A stretch of 35,756 bases of DNA from Flavobacterium paronense (GCF_030409795.1 NZ_JAUFQN010000001.1:1-35756), one strand, 5' to 3'; positions 7,716-15,536 are shown, counted from the first letter of the stretch. The notes: generated by a model not told the origin, from the letters alone. Numbers and translations: made by a program.

Positions 7716-8810
7716 ATGACAAATACCGAACAAATTAAAGGTATTGTAGAGCGCCTTGGTGCGTTGAGGAGGTATCTTTGACATTGATGCCAAGCTCATA
7801 GAAATCACAAACGAAGAGGAAAAGACTTTTGCACCCGACTTTTGGAACAATCCAAAGGAAGCAGAAATTATTGTTCAAAACTTGCGGTCTAAGAAAAAAT
7901 GGGTTGAAGATTTCGAAAAAGGCAATGCCATGGCAGAAGAGCTTCAGATTATTTACGAATTTTTCAAAGAAGGCGATGCTACCGAAGAAGAACTTGACAC
8001 CCATTATGAGGCTACCAATACGCATATTGAAAACCTTGAATTTCGAAACATGCTTTCTGATGAAGGTGATAAATTGAGTGCAGTTGTACAGATTACAGCT
8101 GGTGCCGGCGGAACAGAAAGTTGCGATTGGGCATCCATGCTAATGCGCATGTACATGATGTGGGAGAAAAAGAAGGCTACAAAATTAAAGAACTTAACTT
8201 TCAGGAAGGTGAAGTTGCCGGAATAAAAACGGTGACTTTAGAGTTTGAAGGCGAATATTCTTTTGGGTATCTTAAAGGCGAAAATGGTGTACATCGTTTG
8301 GTGCGAATTTCTCCTTTTGACAGTAATGCCAAACGTCATACTTCTTTTGCTTCGGTTTATGTTTATCCTTTAGTTGATGATAGTATTGAAATTGACATCA
8401 ATCCAGCGGATATTGAAATCACGACTTCGCGTTCGAGTGGTGCCGGTGGACAGAATGTAAACAAAGTAGAGACAAAAGTACAATTGGTTCACAAGCCAAC
8501 TGGAATTCAGATTCAATGTTCGGAAACGCGCTCCCAACAAGATAATCGACAACGTGCAATGCAAATGCTTAAGTCACAATTGTACGAAATTGAATTAAAA
8601 AAACAACAAGCTCAACGTAAAGATATAGAAGCGGGTAAAATGAAAATAGAATGGGGTTCACAAATCAGAAACTATGTGATGCAACCCTACAAACTAGTTA
8701 AGGATGTGCGCACTGGATTTGAAACAAGCGATGTTGATGGAGTTATGAATGGTAATATAGATAAGTTTTTGAAAGCCTATTTGATGATGATGGGACAGAA
8801 AGAAGAATAG
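7716..8810 (+). CDS. prfB: Peptide chain release factor 2 with programmed +1 frameshift
   Basis: RF2 recognises UAA and UGA stop codons and triggers peptide release. From ATG 7716 the zero frame encodes 21 residues ending LRRYL, then an in-frame TGA at 7779. The +1 frame continues [17 protein letters not shown], the standard autoregulatory arrangement. Domain 3 has the GGQ loop ([17 protein letters not shown]) that enters the peptidyl-transferase centre, and SPF ([13 protein letters not shown]) is the RF2 stop-codon motif. A second break at about 8162 (MMWEKKKA in place of MMWGEKEGYK) is a missing G in a G run and looks like a sequencing error. The joined length of about 365 residues is normal. 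lpxD follows after 84 bases. Confidence 0.96.
7767..7782 (+). promoter_or_regulatory. prfB programmed frameshift site
   Basis: In frame from the ATG: AGG AGG TAT CTT TGA C. The Shine-Dalgarno-like AGGAGG sits at the canonical distance before slippery CTT and stop TGA; slipping by one base gives GAC (Asp) and the rest of RF2. Low RF2 levels favour the shift, closing an autoregulatory loop known from other bacteria. Confidence 0.95.
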
Positions 8811-8894
8811 AATTCGCATTATTTTAGGTTAATATCATAGGATTTTCAAATTCATTTACCTTAATTTGAGAAATAATCAAAATACACCCTAAAC

Positions 8895-9894
8895 ATGAGT
8901 TCCTATTCAATTCAAGAAATTAATGACGTATTGCATGGCGAAATTGTAGGTGCAACATCTTGCCAAATAACAGCTCCTGAGCAATTAGAAGTTGCCTCAG
9001 CTACTGAAATTTCTTTTATTGGAAGCAAAAAAATATGAAAAATTTTGGGAGAATTCTAAAGCATGCGTTGCTGTTGTTAATCAAGATATTTCTATTGAAC
9101 CTGGAGAAAATCGTGCTTTTATAAAAGTAAAAAATGCTGATTTGGCTATGTCTCAGATTTTGGAACTCTTTGCTCCTCCTCCACCTGTATTTTCAGTTGA
9201 CATTCATCCTTCGTCCGTAATTGATGATTCGGTTTCGATAGGAAACGGAGTTCGAATTGGTGCCGGAAGTTATATTGGACCAAATGTTACATTAGGAGAA
9301 AACGTAACTATTTATCCGAATGTTACTATTCTTGACGAATGTACTATTGGCAAAAATACCACTATTTGGTCTGGAACGGTAATTCGGGAACGCTGTCATA
9401 TTGGAGCTTATTGTATTTTACATCCTAACTGTACTATTGGAGCTGATGGTTTTGGATTTAGACCCTGTCCGGAAAAAGGGTTGGTGAAAATTCCACAAAT
9501 CGGCAATGTTATTATTGGAAATGGTGTTGAGATTGGAGCCAACTCTTGTGTTGATAGAGGAAAATTCAGTTCAACTATTCTTGGTGATGGTTGTAAAATT
9601 GATAATCTGGTTCAAATTGGACACAATTCTAAACTTGGAAGATTCTGTATTATGGCAGGAAATTCAGGTTTGGCTGGTTCGGTTACTTTAGGAAATGGCG
9701 TTATGATTGGCGGAAGCGCTTCAATAAAGGACCATTTAACTATAGGAGATGGTGCTATTGTTGGTGCAGGTTCAGGCGTAGCAGCCGATGTCGAAGCCGG
9801 AAAAGTTGTTTTAGGATATCCTGCTGTTGATGCCCGTGACGCTTTGAAACAATGGGCCATTTTAAAGCGATTGGTAAGAGACTCAAATAAATAA
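8895..9894 (+). CDS. lpxD: UDP-3-O-acylglucosamine N-acyltransferase, one frameshift
   Basis: LpxD adds the second 3-hydroxyacyl chain, at N2, to UDP-3-O-acylglucosamine in lipid A synthesis, using acyl-ACP. The gene starts MSSYSIQEINDVLHGEIVGA at 8895. One extra A in the run near 9030 separates this from GSKKYEKFWENSKACVAVVN. The rest is a left-handed beta-helix of hexapeptide repeats (IGNGVRIGAGSYIGPNVTLG and similar), with ADGFGF and LVQIGHNSKLG, whose His is the expected catalytic base. The C-terminal helical extension has ALKQWAILKRL. The length of about 332 residues fits. Flavobacteria may have more than one LpxD-like paralogue; which one this is cannot be told here. Confidence 0.92.
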
Positions 9895-9900
9895 TTATAA

Positions 9901-9955
9901 ATTTTGAATTATAAATTATAAATGAATTCAAAATTTATAATTTATAATTCAAAAT
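9901..9955. repeat. Perfect 23-bp AT-rich hairpin after lpxD
   Basis: The 23 bases at 9901-9923 are the exact complement of 9933-9955, around a 9-base loop (GAATTCAAA). Only A and T occur apart from one G-C pair. It starts six bases after the lpxD stop. There is no T run, so it is not a classic terminator, though it may protect or end the lpxD mRNA. Confidence 0.8.
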
Positions 9956-9962
9956 AACATCC

Positions 9963-9970
9963 TATATTTG
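9963..9970 (+). promoter_or_regulatory. -7 box of a candidate small RNA
   Basis: TATATTTG is an exact TAnnTTTG match. The expected start falls near 9975. The -33 region would overlap the 3' arm of the hairpin; only a weak TTTA (9941-9944, spacer 18) is visible. Confidence 0.5.
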
Positions 9971-9974
9971 CATC

Positions 9975-10038
9975 GAGGATTCCGAAAGGAAGTTACACCT
10001 CACCGCACTAGTCGATCGCTCCAGATCGACTTTTGTAT
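9975..10038 (+). ncRNA. Candidate structured small RNA of about 64 nt
   Basis: This segment lies between two convergent genes and has its own -7 box and terminator. GAGG (9975-9978) pairs with CCTC (9998-10001). Inside, TTCC (9980-9983) pairs with GGAA (9988-9991) under a GAAA tetraloop, with an asymmetric internal loop (A opposite GTTACA). A single-stranded stretch ACCGCACTA then leads to the terminator hairpin. It has no ORF. It could belong to a known flavobacterial RNA family such as the Flavo-1 motif, but I cannot confirm that. It could also be just the 3' UTR of lpxD. Confidence 0.5.
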
Positions 10039-10040
10039 TT
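10011..10040 (+). terminator. Intrinsic terminator of the candidate sRNA
   Basis: GTCGATC (10011-10017) pairs with GATCGAC (10024-10030) around GCTCCA, followed by TTTTGTATTT. The T run lies only on the plus strand, so it does not serve the convergent hydrolase gene ending at 10040. Confidence 0.75.
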
Positions 10041-10805
10041 TATAACACTTCCTTTAAAAAATTCAGCATCGCTTCCCAAGAACGTTTTTCTGCCTTTTCG
10101 TTATAAGCCGCACCTTTTGAATTATCATTTCCTGCATTTTTATCAGTAAAGGAAATGAACAGCATTGGCATAATAAACCATTTGCAATCGGCTTTTGCAG
10201 TTCGCATTTCATTTTGGAATTTTTCAATCTCTTCTTTTGATTCATATGGGTCATCAGCTCCGTGAAGCACTAAAACTTTTGATGCTATAGGATTAATTGT
10301 TCTGGCTTCATCACGACCTAAACCTCCATGAAAAGAAACGATTCCTTTTACTTTCATATTTACTCTTGCGGCTTCAACTGCTCCGGTTCCTCCAAAGCAA
10401 TAACCCATAATTACTATATCATCCGGATTAGCACCTTGTTTAACCAATTGGTCTAATGCTAACTGAATTCGGGTTTGGTATTCTTTGATATTTTTCTTGA
10501 AATAACCTGCTTTTGCACCAGCTTCATTATAGTTTGTTGGACGTTGATCAGCGCCATAAATATCAGCTACAAATATGGTATAACCTGATTCAGCCAATCT
10601 ATTTGCGCTATCTTTCGCATGATCATCAATTCCCATCCAAGCCGGAAGAATTAGTATTCCGGATTATTTTTTAATGCTTTGGAAGGTTTGACACTAATGC
10701 CACTTAATAGTTGACTTCCATCTTATATTCAACCGCTTTAGATTGTGAAAAAACAGTAAAAGTGCTCAGTAAAATAACTGTCAGCATAAGAAATTTAGTT
10801 TTCAT
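10040..10805 (-). CDS. Dienelactone hydrolase-family protein, exported, frameshifted
   Basis: This alpha/beta-hydrolase starts at 10805 with the signal peptide MKTKFLMLTVILLSTFTVFS, so it should act outside the cytoplasm. After indels near 10665-10710 the core reads LPAWMGIDDHAKDSANRLAE, FVADIYGADQRPTNYNEAG and IVIMGYCFGGTGAVEAARV. The Cys of GYCFGG is the nucleophile of the family's Cys-His-Asp triad and the Asp of HGADDPY its acid. The catalytic His seems to be lost (MPMLFISFTDK), but two compensating indels at about 10160-10190 restore ANAVHSFTDK. The natural substrate is unknown; many exported homologues are not true dienelactone hydrolases. Repaired length is about 255 residues. Confidence 0.88.
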
Positions 10806-10870
10806 AAGAAATAAGTTTTTAGCTGATAAATTTAAGGAAACAGAAACGAAAAAATTGTTAATTGTGTCCT

Positions 10871-10904
10871 AAAAAAAAACCGACAGTATGACTATCGGTT
10901 TTAT
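10871..10904 (-). terminator. Terminator of the lysine-rich gene
   Basis: ACCGA (10879-10883) pairs with TCGGT (10895-10899), extended by flanking A and T runs. The nine A residues at 10871-10879 are the T tract on the minus strand, just downstream of the lysine-rich gene. Confidence 0.65.
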
Positions 10905-10907
10905 AAT

Positions 10908-11363
10908 TCAGAAAATTATTTTTCTTTTTAGATTTAGATTTTTTCTTTTTGGCTTTGGCCTTTTTGGCTTTCTCTTTTGCTTTAGCTTTTTTCTTTTTTT
11001 CTTTGTCTTTGGCTTTCTGCTTCTCTTTCTTTGCTTTTTCTTTTTTCTTAGCTTTTTCCTTTTTTCTTTTTCTTTAACCTTAGCTTTTTTTGCTTTTTCT
11101 TTGTTGGAATCTTTCATAGTTTCTACTTTTTCTTCATTGGAAGTAGTAGGTTCTACTAATATTACTTCCGGTTTAACTTCCTTTTTTACTATTGGCGATA
11201 CAGCTCTTGATCTAGTTCGTGTTGGTGTTGAACTAGCTGTAGCTTTTACAGCAGTTATTCTGGTGCGAGTTGTTTTTACTTCAGGTTTGGTTTCAATTGT
11301 TGGCTGAACTTCTGTCTCTGAATTTGACACTTCTTCGTTTGTTGTTAATTCATTGTTTATCAT
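10908..11363 (-). CDS. Lysine-rich basic-tail protein, probable frameshift
   Basis: I recognise no named family. The first 75 residues are rich in Thr, Glu and Val (TNEEVSNSETEVQPTIETKP). The rest is a highly basic tail. After KAKKAKVKEKEK the pattern changes from Ala-Lys-Glu to Arg-Lys-Pro. Adding one A in the run near 11061-11066 restores an uninterrupted AK/EK pattern, so an indel is likely and the exact C-terminus is uncertain. Such tails bind nucleic acid or other polyanions in histone H1-like proteins; a similar role here is inference from composition. It has its own promoter and terminator. Confidence 0.6.
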   Translation of the reverse strand: MINNELTTNEEVSNSETEVQPTIETKPEVKTTRTRITAVKATASSTPTRTRSRAVSPIVKKEVKPEVILVEPTTSNEEKVETMKDSNKEKAKKAKVKEKEKRKKLRKKKKQRKRSRKPKTKKKRKKLKQKRKPKRPKPKRKNLNLKRKIIF

Positions 11364-11417
11364 AGTAATAATTGTATTTTTATATTTAATGTTAATTTAA
11401 TGTAAATTTTACGTTAA

Positions 11418-11446
11418 CAAAAATAGTGTTTAAACCAATTCGCCAA
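11418..11446 (-). promoter_or_regulatory. Promoter of the lysine-rich gene
   Basis: On the minus strand TATTTTTG (11418-11425) is the -7 box and TTGG (11443-11446) a plausible -33 element, with a 17-base spacer. The ATG is at 11363. A mirror copy lies at 35713-35741 without a gene, because the window ends. Confidence 0.55.
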
Positions 11447-11481
11447 TGTTAAGTTTTCGTTTCAACGAAAACCTTAACATT
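11445..11481. repeat. Long imperfect hairpin upstream of the lysine-rich gene
   Basis: AATGTTAAG and TTTTCGTT pair with AACGAAAA and CTTAACATT, giving 17 bp with one bulged C and a tiny loop. It overlaps the -33 region of the lysine-rich gene promoter and could be an operator. The mirror copy is at 35678-35714. The rest of 11364-11604 holds only promoter and terminator signals. Confidence 0.6.
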
Positions 11482-11550
11482 GAAAACTTGTTAAGTACTG
11501 TCATTAGAGAGAATCAAAAAGTAAATAAAAATTTTATAACCTTTTTAAAA

Positions 11551-11583
11551 TAAAAAACTCCTAAAGAAAAATCTTTAGGAGTT
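11551..11583 (-). terminator. Terminator of the DUF47-PiT operon, left copy
   Basis: AACTCCTAAAGA (11556-11567) pairs with TCTTTAGGAGTT (11572-11583) around AAAA, a 12-bp stem. The A tract on its left is the T tract for the minus-strand transporter transcript. Confidence 0.85.
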
Positions 11584-11604
11584 GAAAACTTTAAAAAATA
11601 TTTT

Positions 11605-12960
11605 TTATATAAATGTTCTTAATAAATAATATACCAAAGCTGCTAAAACACCTGAAACTGGTATGGTTAACACCCAAGCCCAAAGAAGTTTTACAGTAAC
11701 ACCCCAACGAACTGCAGAAACCCTTTTAGTTACTCCTACTCCAATTATGGAACCAGTTATTGTATGTGTTGTTGATACTGGAATTTTAAAATGTTCTGTA
11801 ATGAATAAGGTTAACGCTCCAGCTGATTCGGCAACAACACCCTCAAAGGCGGTTACTTTTGTAATTTTTGAACCCATTGTTTTTACAATTTTCCATCCAC
11901 CACTCAAGGTTCCCAAAGCAATAACGGTATAACAAGTTAACGGAATCCAAGAAGGCATAACACCATCAATTTTTACTCCATCTTTTTCAGAGGGTAATAC
12001 TACATTTAAATCTAACCAACCCATTGACATATTAGCATTTGGATGGGTATTTAAATAAACAGCTACAGCAGCAGCTATGATTCCCATAACTTTTTGAGAA
12101 TCATTCCCACCGTGTCCTAAACTGAAAGAAGCAGAAGAGAGCAACTGCATTCTTTTTAATACTTTTTCTGCTTTTGAAGTTGAAAAGCTACTGAATACTA
12201 AATTGAATATGGCAACACTGAAAAAGATAATAGCTACCAATGACCATTTTATATTAGATGGTTCAGAAATCACACTCCAAAGATGGCTCTCAAATCTTGG
12301 TTTCTTAATGTCATTATAACCAACTAATACTGTTGACAAAAACCAAAATACTAATAACATTAACACTAGGGTTAATATTTTTGGGTAAATACTTTTGCGT
12401 GACGAATACATCAACCAAAGTGAAATAAAATAGGAAATCAACATTCCTAATAAAGGAGCTAAAACTATAAAAGCAATTATGACCGAAACTCCCGATGGTA
12501 ATCCTCCATCTTCTCCTGGTTTATACCAATTTACAATATTGTACCAATGCTTTGTGACTTCTGCACCATCTTGAATTGCAGTATAATCGGAAAAACCATG
12601 AAGAGAAATAGCATGTGCAATAGCTGCTCCGGCAAAACCCCCAATTAAAGTGTGGGATGATGATGAAGGAATTCCTTTCCACCAAGTGATTAAATTCCAT
12701 ATAATAGCAGCAATAACTCCAGCTAATATAACCGTCAAATTAATACTATCGGTTTTGGCGGTTTTAGCAACTGTATCTGCAACACCAAAACCAAAAACCC
12801 AATACGCTAAAAAATTAAAAAAAGCTGCCCAAAGCACAGCCTGAAATGGTGTTAGTACTTTAGTAGCTACAATAGTTGCTATAGAATTCGCAGCATCATG
12901 AAATCCGTTGATATAATCAAATAAAAGTGCAAGAACTATAATTACAATTAGTAATGTCAT
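11605..12960 (-). CDS. pit: PiT-family inorganic phosphate transporter, left copy
   Basis: A 451-residue inner-membrane carrier expected to import phosphate (or metal-phosphate) with a cation. It has the two inverted PiT signature repeats: GFHDAANSIATIVATKV near residues 20-36 and FSLGHGGNDSQKVMGI near 280-295. Matching Ser/Thr-rich segments are IPSSSSHTLIGGFAGAAIA and IPVSTTHTITGSIIGVGV. About ten hydrophobic membrane segments are visible. It lies 19 bases after the DUF47 gene in the same operon, the usual pairing of PiT carriers with a PhoU-like regulator. The frame is intact. Confidence 0.95.
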   Translation of the reverse strand: MTLLIVIIVLALLFDYINGFHDAANSIATIVATKVLTPFQAVLWAAFFNFLAYWVFGFGVADTVAKTAKTDSINLTVILAGVIAAIIWNLITWWKGIPSSSSHTLIGGFAGAAIAHAISLHGFSDYTAIQDGAEVTKHWYNIVNWYKPGEDGGLPSGVSVIIAFIVLAPLLGMLISYFISLWLMYSSRKSIYPKILTLVLMLLVFWFLSTVLVGYNDIKKPRFESHLWSVISEPSNIKWSLVAIIFFSVAIFNLVFSSFSTSKAEKVLKRMQLLSSASFSLGHGGNDSQKVMGIIAAAVAVYLNTHPNANMSMGWLDLNVVLPSEKDGVKIDGVMPSWIPLTCYTVIALGTLSGGWKIVKTMGSKITKVTAFEGVVAESAGALTLFITEHFKIPVSTTHTITGSIIGVGVTKRVSAVRWGVTVKLLWAWVLTIPVSGVLAALVYYLLRTFI

Positions 12961-12979
12961 GATTTCCTAATTGATTTTA

Positions 12980-13621
12980 TTATGAGTGCTTAACTGAAAT
13001 TTGTTCCATAACATTTGAAACGCTTTTACATTTATCAGAAGCCATTTCCAAAGCAGAAAGCACTTCTTTGTATTTAATAACGTTTTTAGCATCGACTTCA
13101 TTTTCAAAAATGTCTGCAACTGCTTTATCAAATACTGAATCTGCTTTACTTTCTAATTTATTGATTTTTTTGCAGGTTTCTTTTATTGCTTTATGATTCA
13201 TAGCTTTCAATTCTTTGATACCGAGACCAATTAATTGACAAGCTTCTAAATTAATCTCCGTTAATTTACGAATTGATTTTGTTATTTTTTCTACTTGATA
13301 CAAGCGCATTCTACTGGCAGCACCATGCATGTTGTCGGCAACATTATCAATGGCTTTTATTAACGAATGAATATCTTCTCTATCAAAAGGTGTGATAAAA
13401 TTTCGACTTAATTCTAAATGTGTTTTATGCGTAATCTCTTCTATTTCAGCTTCAAGTTCTTCAATTTTTCTAAAATATTCTTCTCTCTCTGCTTTGGGTG
13501 CGTTTACTGCTTCATGAAGTGTTTCTGCCAATAAAATTAAACCTGCTGAAGCTTGTTCAAATAACGGGAAGAACTTTTTATCCTTTGGAACTAAAAACTG
13601 GAAAATATTGTTAAGAGTCAT
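12980..13621 (-). CDS. DUF47/PhoU-like phosphate transport accessory protein, left copy
   Basis: A 213-residue soluble, all-helical protein of the DUF47 family, which adopts a PhoU-like fold. It starts MTLNNIFQFLVPKDKKFFPL. FITPFDREDIHSLIKAIDNVA near residues 75-95 resembles the acidic metal-binding motif of PhoU proteins, and a second set of acidic helices follows (INKLESKADSVFDKAVADIF). The partner is the PiT carrier encoded 19 bases downstream; the family is thought to adjust its activity. A TACATTTG -7 box (13644-13651) lies 23 bases upstream. Confidence 0.93.
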   Translation of the reverse strand: MTLNNIFQFLVPKDKKFFPLFEQASAGLILLAETLHEAVNAPKAEREEYFRKIEELEAEIEEITHKTHLELSRNFITPFDREDIHSLIKAIDNVADNMHGAASRMRLYQVEKITKSIRKLTEINLEACQLIGLGIKELKAMNHKAIKETCKKINKLESKADSVFDKAVADIFENEVDAKNVIKYKEVLSALEMASDKCKSVSNVMEQISVKHS

Positions 13622-13643
13622 TGTTTTTATGTTTACTTTGGTA

Positions 13644-13651
13644 CAAATGTA
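13644..13651 (-). promoter_or_regulatory. -7 box of the DUF47-PiT operon, left copy
   Basis: The minus strand reads TACATTTG, an exact TAnnTTTG match 23 bases upstream of the DUF47 ATG. No well-spaced TTTG was found at -33. Confidence 0.55.
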
Positions 13652-13740
13652 TTTTTCTAATGTTAAGTGAATATTAACTAATCAAAAATATGCTTTTTTT
13701 TTATTGAATTACAATTTCAAATCTTCAGAAATTATCTTAT

Positions 13741-13754
13741 TGAAAACGTTTTCG
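13741..13754. promoter_or_regulatory. Candidate palindromic operator, left copy
   Basis: TGAAAACGTTTTCG contains a perfect 12-bp palindrome (GAAAACGTTTTC) with the central CG typical of LacI-family operators. It lies between the divergent DUF47-PiT and acyl-CoA carboxylase genes. A regulator is not visible in the window. Confidence 0.4.
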
Positions 13755-13782
13755 TATTTTAGCACATTTGATATTAAGAGGA

Positions 13783-13801
13783 GAATGTCCTGTGGACATT
13801 C
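13783..13801 (+). promoter_or_regulatory. GAATGTCC hairpin in the carboxylase leader, left copy
   Basis: GAATGTCC (13783-13790) pairs with GGACATTC (13794-13801) around TGT. It lies 45 bases before the carboxylase ATG and is followed by no T run, so it is an operator or mRNA stem, not a terminator. Confidence 0.5.
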
Positions 13802-13846
13802 GGAAATACCTATTAATGCTGAACACAGTGATATAAAATAAAACCC

Positions 13847-15475
13847 ATGGACATTAACTTCAATAAAAACGAAGATCATAATAAACTTTTAATAACCGAT
13901 TTAAAGCAACGTTTTACCAAAGTTAAAGTTGGTGGTGGTGAAAAACGTATCGAAAAACTGCACACCGAAGGTAAGATGACTGCCCGTGAACGAATCGATT
14001 ATTTGCTTGACGCGAAAGCAAAAAGCATAGAAATTGGCGCTTTTGTTGGTGACGGAATGTATGCTGAACATGGCGGATGTCCTTCTGGTGGCGTTGTGGT
14101 AAAAATGGGTTACATCAAAGGAAAACAATGTATTGTTGTTGCCAATGATGCGACTGTAAAAGCCGGAGCATGGTTTCCGATTACAGCAAAAAAGAATCTG
14201 CGCGCGCAGGAAATTGCGATGGAAAACCGTTTACCTATAATTTATTTAGTTGATTCTGCCGGAGTTTATTTACCAATGCAGGATGAAATTTTTCCTGATA
14301 AAGAACATTTTGGTAGAATTTTTAGAAACAATGCCATAATGTCCAGCATGGGAATTACACAAATTGCAGCCGTTATGGGAAGTTGTGTGGCTGGTGGTGC
14401 TTATCTCCCGATTATGAGTGATGAAGCAATGATAGTTGATAAAACTGGAAGTATTTTCTTGGCTGGAAGTTATTTGGTAAAAGCTGCCATCGGTGAAAAC
14501 ATTGATAATGAAACATTAGGCGGAGCCACAACACACTGCGAAATCTCGGGTGTTACTGATTATAAAGCTAAAGACGATAAAGACGCTTTGGACAGAATTA
14601 AAAGTATCGTTGGGAAAATCGGTGATTATGATAAAGCCGGTTTCAACAGAGAAGCTTCTCAAAAACCAATGCTGAAAGAGGAAGAAATCTACGGAATACT
14701 ACCAAAATTACGCACCGAACAATACGATATGATGGAAATCATCAAACGCTTAGTTGATAATTCAGAAATGGATATGTATAAAGACGGTTATGGTCAATCC
14801 ATTATCACTTGCTATGCAAGGATTGACGGTTGGGCAGTGGGAATTGTAGCAAATCAACGTACGGTTTCTAAAACCAAAAAAGGAGAAATCCAATTTGGTG
14901 GCGTTATTTATTCCGATTCTGCTGATAAAGCCACTCGTTTTATTGCCAATTGCAACCAAAAGAAAATTCCTTTAGTATTTGTGCAAGATGTTACCGGATT
15001 TATGGTTGGAAGCAAATCAGAACATGGCGGCATCATTAAAGACGGAGCCAAAATGGTGAATGCGGTTTCCAATTCGGTCGTCCCAAAATTTACTGTAATT
15101 GTCGGAAATTCTTATGGAGCAGGAAACTATGCCATGTGTGGAAAAGCGTATGACCCAAGATTAATATTCGCCTGGCCAAGTGCCGAACTTGCCGTTATGG
15201 GCGGAACGCAAGCTGCTAAAGTATTGGCACAAATAGAAGCTTCATCTTTAAAAGCCAAAGGCGAAACAGTAGACGAAAAAGTAGAACAGGAATTATTCGA
15301 TAAAATCAAGGCGCGGTATGATGCGCAAGTTTCTCCTTATTATGCTGCAGCACGACTTTGGACTGATGCTATTATTGATCCTTTAGAAACCCGCACTTGG
15401 ATTTCAATGGGAATAGAAGCTGCTAATCACTCGCCTATTGAAAAGAAATTTAATTTAGGTGTGATTCAGGTTTAA
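13847..15475 (+). CDS. Acyl-CoA carboxylase carboxyltransferase (beta) subunit, left copy
   Basis: A 542-residue biotin-dependent carboxyltransferase with two crotonase-like halves. It moves CO2 from carboxybiotin to an acyl-CoA. The start is MDINFNKNEDHNKLLITDLK. The N-half has KMTARERIDYLLD, HGGCPSGGVVVKMGYIKGK and SAGVYLPMQDEIFPD. MGSCVAGGAYLPIMSDEA and SIFLAGSYLVKAAIGE follow, and the C-half has QDVTGFMVGSKSEHGGIIKD and SYGAGNYAMCGKAYDPR. Asp-Val-Thr-Gly-Phe-Met with MVGSKSE is closer to methylcrotonyl-CoA carboxylase (leucine breakdown) than to propionyl-CoA carboxylase; the substrate remains inference. The biotin carboxylase subunit is not in the window. Confidence 0.92.
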   Translation: MDINFNKNEDHNKLLITDLKQRFTKVKVGGGEKRIEKLHTEGKMTARERIDYLLDAKAKSIEIGAFVGDGMYAEHGGCPSGGVVVKMGYIKGKQCIVVANDATVKAGAWFPITAKKNLRAQEIAMENRLPIIYLVDSAGVYLPMQDEIFPDKEHFGRIFRNNAIMSSMGITQIAAVMGSCVAGGAYLPIMSDEAMIVDKTGSIFLAGSYLVKAAIGENIDNETLGGATTHCEISGVTDYKAKDDKDALDRIKSIVGKIGDYDKAGFNREASQKPMLKEEEIYGILPKLRTEQYDMMEIIKRLVDNSEMDMYKDGYGQSIITCYARIDGWAVGIVANQRTVSKTKKGEIQFGGVIYSDSADKATRFIANCNQKKIPLVFVQDVTGFMVGSKSEHGGIIKDGAKMVNAVSNSVVPKFTVIVGNSYGAGNYAMCGKAYDPRLIFAWPSAELAVMGGTQAAKVLAQIEASSLKAKGETVDEKVEQELFDKIKARYDAQVSPYYAAARLWTDAIIDPLETRTWISMGIEAANHSPIEKKFNLGVIQV

Positions 15476-15536
15476 TAAATAGTAACAAAATTAAAATCAA
15501 ACCAACTAATGCTTTAGATTTTCTATTCTTATTCTC

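Noticed and set aside
7716..7781. prfB start as a 21-codon leader peptide or sequencing error
   Set aside because: The context AGGAGGTATCTTTGAC is the canonical RF2 programmed frameshift site, and the +1 frame continues directly into RF2.
10888..11307. Plus-strand Phe/Leu-rich 139-codon ORF that looks like a membrane protein
   Set aside because: It is the exact antisense of the lysine-rich gene (AAA and AAG codons read as TTT and CTT). No independent promoter or start is visible.
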